DNA of 17,329 bases, taken from Deltaproteobacteria bacterium (GTDB taxonomy: Bacteria; JAUYMQ01). This document shows, piece after piece, positions 14,236-17,329 of the stretch (position 1 is the stretch's first letter; each line of letters starts with the position of its first letter). The notes under the pieces were generated by a model. That model was not told the origin of the DNA and ran no database searches. It saw only the letters and a list, made by a program, of their open reading frames with translations. The stretch spans positions 1 to 17,329 of the forward strand of contig JAUYMQ010000054.1 of assembly GCA_030698575.1 (NCBI GenBank), given 5' to 3'. The translations under genes were made by a program, and so were the position numbers.

Positions 14236-16542
14236 TCACAACTGCGCGTAGCGGCGGCGCAGTCGCTGGCGCACCAACTCCGCGGCGGTGTTCACCACGA
14301 AGGTCAGAATGAAGAGCAGGAGCGCCGCCAGAAAGAGGGTCCGGTAGAGGGTGTCACCCCGGGGCGCTTCGGGAATTTCGACCGCGATGTTGGCCGACAG
14401 CGTCCGGAACCCGTTGAAGGGGTTCCAGTCCATGATGGGCGTATTCCCTGTGGCCATGAGCACGATCATCGTCTCTCCGACCGCGCGGCCAAAGCCGATC
14501 ATCACAGCGGAGAAGATGCCCGGGCTGGCGGTGGGAAATACGACACGCGTCACCGTCTGCCAGCGACTGGCCCCCAGCGCCAGGGAGCCGCTCACGAGGT
14601 TCTGGGGAACATTCGAAAAGGCGTCCTCGGAAATCGAGAAGATGATGGGAATGACGGCGAACCCCATGGCCATTCCCACGACGACCGCGTTGCGCTGGTC
14701 GTAGGCGAGACCGGTCGTCGCCGTGAGCCACTCCGGGAAGTTCCCGCCGAAGGCGAGGGACTCCAGGAACGGCGACAGCTCGATGCAGAACCAGATACCG
14801 ACGGCCAGCGACACCGTGAAGGGAAGGACCTCCATCCCGACGGGGAGCCGCGCAGCAATGCGGGACCGAAGGCTTCGAACCGCCCACCCTGTGAGGAGCA
14901 CGAGGGCGGGCAGGATGAGGAGCATGAGGAGCAGTGACGGGAGCACCTGCTCGAGGCGCGGCGCCAGCCAGAGCCCCGCGAGAAAGCCCAGCACGACGCT
15001 GGGCAGCGCCGCCATGATCTCGATCGTGGGCTTCACGTAGTTCTTCAGCGCCGGGTGCATGAACTGCGACGCGTACATCGCCCCGAACACCGCCAGGGGA
15101 ATGGCGAGAATCAGGGAGTAGAGCGTGCCCTTGAGGGTGCCCACCAGCAGCGGTGTGAGGCTCAGCTTGGGTTCGAAGGCATCCGAGGCGCTCGACGACT
15201 GCCAGACGAACTCCGGGCTGCCGTAGCCCTCGTACCAGACGCGGCCGAACAACGCGCGAAGCGAGACCTGGGGGTGGGGATTGCGGATCGACAGCTCGGC
15301 CAGGCCGCCCTCCCCCGTGACAAAGGCTGCGTCGGCCTTCGGCGAGAACGCGAGTGCCCCGGGAGCGCGCACGGGCGCTTCACCCGTCCAGAGCGTCCGC
15401 CCCGAAGTCGAATAGTAAAGACCCATCCCGCCCCTCGCATCCATCGCGAGGAAACCCTTGTCGCGCTGCGAGGAGGAGATCCAGCGAATCGCGGCCGCGT
15501 GCGGGGGAAAATCGCGTATGCGCTGGAGGGCGTAGCTCCCGTCCTCCCGCGGAACGCGGAACCAGACGCTCAGCGCGCCGTCGGCCTCACCGACCACCAG
15601 CGCCTGTCCACCGATGAGGAGCGCCAGCGCGGTGATACCGCCTCCCGCGGTTCTCGCTTCCTCCGGCGGCCCGAGGGTGGCCCCCGAGAGAGGCCAGGCG
15701 AACAGCCTGCCGTCCGCCGTGCCGCCGTACAGCCGCCGGCCGTCGGGCGCCATGGTGAGGCAGCTCAGGCGGAAGGCCAGCGGAATTTCACCCCTCACGA
15801 TACTTTCGGTGATCTCGCCCGTGAGCAGGTTCTCCCGCGAACTGCGGCGCAGGACGGCCAGCGCGCCGCTCTCGAGCTGGCCAGCGACCGTCGCTCCTTC
15901 CTCCCCGAGATGGACGGCATGCACCGCGACCGGGCCGCCGGAGGGGTCGAGGGGCACCACGACCGGCGGGTCGATGCCCGGGGTAGTCACCCGATCCTGC
16001 GCGTCGAACGTAACGGGCCAGCGGACGCGGCCGATGGCAACCCGGCCGTCGGAAGTCGACGCCGAGACGATCCCGCGCGTGGGCTGGGAAGAGAGGTCGA
16101 GCAAGGTGAGAGGTGTAGCGCCCGCTTCCGCAGAACCGGCGGAGGGATGCTCCGATCGGGCTGCTGGATCAGCTGGCGGTATGAGGGGCTGCCGGAGGAC
16201 GATCTCGCCGTCCTCCACCCGCAGGACGGTGAGGGACCCCGCGGTGTCCAGGCCGGCCACGAAGGTGCGGTGCTCGTCCGCCAGGAGGGTTAGCAGCGAC
16301 GCGGATGGGAGCGAAACGATCCGCGCCACGCGAACCGTCGCCCCCGATAGCAGCGGCCATACCTCCATCAGGATGAAGACCAGGATGCCGAGAATGCTGG
16401 CGATGATGAGCAGCCCGCCGGCCGAAACCGTCCAGCGGGCGATTCGATCGGCCCGGAGCCGGCGCGCGGTCGCGCCGTTCAGCGACCAGCGGCGAGCGTC
16501 GACAAGGCGCGAGGGCGAAGCATCCTCCGGAACGACGCTCAT
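14236..16542 (-). CDS. pstC: PstC, phosphate ABC transporter permease, long form with WD40-like periplasmic domain
   Basis: A 768-residue permease against ~320 for E. coli PstC. A cytoplasmic start of ~38 residues and one membrane helix (~40-62) precede a periplasmic insert of ~390 residues. The insert shows recurring short beta-strand units such as LTMAPDGRRLYGGTADGRLFAW, ITALALLIGGQALVVGEADGALSVW and ALAFSPKADAAFVTGEGGLAEL, the look of a WD40-type propeller. The transporter core starts at LTPLLVGTLKGTLYSLILAI (~462). The EAA loop is GSLALGASRWQTVTRVVFP (~653-671). The ATG at 16542 has GAGGA four bases upstream. The frame runs on to 17046, but that stretch overlaps pstS and is arginine-rich out-of-frame translation, so the longer version is rejected. 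It partners PstA, and PstS delivers phosphate. Confidence 0.94.
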   Translation of the reverse strand: MSVVPEDASPSRLVDARRWSLNGATARRLRADRIARWTVSAGGLLIIASILGILVFILMEVWPLLSGATVRVARIVSLPSASLLTLLADEHRTFVAGLDTAGSLTVLRVEDGEIVLRQPLIPPADPAARSEHPSAGSAEAGATPLTLLDLSSQPTRGIVSASTSDGRVAIGRVRWPVTFDAQDRVTTPGIDPPVVVPLDPSGGPVAVHAVHLGEEGATVAGQLESGALAVLRRSSRENLLTGEITESIVRGEIPLAFRLSCLTMAPDGRRLYGGTADGRLFAWPLSGATLGPPEEARTAGGGITALALLIGGQALVVGEADGALSVWFRVPREDGSYALQRIRDFPPHAAAIRWISSSQRDKGFLAMDARGGMGLYYSTSGRTLWTGEAPVRAPGALAFSPKADAAFVTGEGGLAELSIRNPHPQVSLRALFGRVWYEGYGSPEFVWQSSSASDAFEPKLSLTPLLVGTLKGTLYSLILAIPLAVFGAMYASQFMHPALKNYVKPTIEIMAALPSVVLGFLAGLWLAPRLEQVLPSLLLMLLILPALVLLTGWAVRSLRSRIAARLPVGMEVLPFTVSLAVGIWFCIELSPFLESLAFGGNFPEWLTATTGLAYDQRNAVVVGMAMGFAVIPIIFSISEDAFSNVPQNLVSGSLALGASRWQTVTRVVFPTASPGIFSAVMIGFGRAVGETMIVLMATGNTPIMDWNPFNGFRTLSANIAVEIPEAPRGDTLYRTLFLAALLLFILTFVVNTAAELVRQRLRRRYAQL

Positions 16543-16586
16543 CGGATCCTCGTCAGGCCCCGTTCCCGCCGCCCCCCGCCGGGCTG

Positions 16587-17329
16587 CTACTGCAGCTTGG
16601 CAAGCTCCTGCGCAACGAGACGCTCGGGTAGCGGGAGATAGCCGTCCTTGACGACGACCTGCTGGCCGTCCCGGCTGAGCACGTACTTGATGAACGCGCC
16701 CACCAGCGGATCCAGCGGCTTGTTGGGGGTCCTGTTGACATACAGATAGAGGAAGCGGGCCAGAGGGTATTCGCCGGAGATGACTTCCTCGTAGGAGACC
16801 CCGTAGGCGGTTCCGCCTGCCTCCTTGGAAACCTTGAGCGCCTTTACGCCGGAGGTCCGGTAGCCGATCCCGCTGTAACCGATGCCGTTCACGTCCTCGG
16901 TCACGCCCTGGACAACCGAGGCGGAACCCGGCTGCTCCTTCACAGTGTCCTTGTAGTCGCCGCCAAAGAGCGCATGTTCCTTGAAATAGCCGTACGTGCC
17001 GGACGCCGAGTTTCTTCCGTAGATACTGAGCGGCCGCGTGGCCCACGGGCCGGTGAGGCCGAGATTGCCCCAGGTCGCGATGTCCTTCGGGGCCCCGCCG
17101 AGCCGGGTCTTCGAGAAGACGGCGTCAAGCTGCGGGAGGGTGACGCTCTCGAGGGGATTGTCCTTGTTCACGTAGACCGCCAGGCCGTCGAGTGCCACGC
17201 TGATCTGCGTGGGCTTGTAGCCGAATTTCGATTCGAAGGCGTCGATCTCGGTCGATTTCATCGCCCGGCTCATCGGACCAATCTGCGCCGTGCCCGATAT
17301 GAGCGCGGGCGGGGCCGTCGACGAGCCCT
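16587..17329 (-). CDS. pstS: PstS, periplasmic phosphate-binding protein; N-terminus outside window
   Basis: The frame is open through the right edge of the window, so ~247 C-terminal residues are visible and the signal peptide is not. The first visible residues, GSSTAPPALISGTAQIGPMSR, match the PstS phosphate-loop region and the following G.A.I..MSR motif. Further on, IYGRNSASGTYGYFKEHAL holds the R...SGT phosphate-contacting motif, and VTEDVNGIGYSGIGY is another family hallmark. The C-terminus (FIKYVLSRDGQQVVVKDGYLPLP) is standard. It captures phosphate in the periplasm and delivers it to PstC-PstA. The stop TAG lies 44 bp before pstC on the same strand. A Pho-box or operon promoter would be upstream of the window and cannot be judged. 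Confidence 0.95.
   Translation of the reverse strand, partial: GSSTAPPALISGTAQIGPMSRAMKSTEIDAFESKFGYKPTQISVALDGLAVYVNKDNPLESVTLPQLDAVFSKTRLGGAPKDIATWGNLGLTGPWATRPLSIYGRNSASGTYGYFKEHALFGGDYKDTVKEQPGSASVVQGVTEDVNGIGYSGIGYRTSGVKALKVSKEAGGTAYGVSYEEVISGEYPLARFLYLYVNRTPNKPLDPLVGAFIKYVLSRDGQQVVVKDGYLPLPERLVAQELAKLQ

Noticed and set aside
14236-17046. A longer 936-codon version of pstC
   Set aside because: The extra N-terminal part overlaps pstS on the same strand in another frame, is arginine/glycine-rich and without domain character. The ATG at 16542 has a good ribosome-binding site and starts a normal PstC N-terminus.

Overview
The window is high-GC bacterial DNA, almost fully coding, with GC-rich third codon positions. 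The set of genes fits a Gram-negative-type, free-living bacterium: an M16 peptidase, an extended-form Pst phosphate importer, sigma-54 signalling, a Ycf46-like AAA ATPase and exported carbohydrate enzymes. I cannot place it in a phylum from sequence alone. I saw no tRNA, rRNA, CRISPR array, transposase or phage gene.

Left part (1-4204, + strand): the 3' end of an M16 metallopeptidase-family gene, then a soluble three-PAS histidine kinase behind a good sigma-70-type promoter (TTTACA-N17-TACAAT), then an NtrC-family response regulator. The regulator has its own full-consensus sigma-54 promoter (2742-2757) in the gap after the kinase stop. Kinase and regulator are probably a cognate pair, with the regulator likely controlling its own expression.

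Middle-left (4205-5343): a 600-bp stretch with no credible protein gene. It holds two palindromes, an inverted repeat next to a second sigma-54-like -24/-12 element (4430-4445), several short stem-loops and a perfect 13-bp hairpin with a GAAA loop (4723-4752). Two small tandem ribbon-helix-helix-like proteins follow; they align without gaps and look like an ancient duplication. This block, next to a sigma-54 activator, is the best candidate for an undescribed regulatory unit: either a sigma-54-dependent small RNA or a long structured leader ahead of the small regulators.

Centre (5346-10945): a GT-C membrane glycosyltransferase on the - strand, divergent from a membrane-anchored clan GH-A (GH5-like) glycoside hydrolase with a sigma-70-type promoter. 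A Ycf46-like AAA ATPase follows on the + strand.

Right part (10984-17329, - strand): the pstS(partial)-pstC-pstA-pstB-phoU operon for high-affinity phosphate uptake. PstC carries a periplasmic insert of about 390 residues that looks like a beta-propeller (WD40-like). PstA carries a periplasmic insert of about 250 residues with a predicted coiled coil. A perfect hairpin lies between the convergent AAA ATPase and phoU genes.
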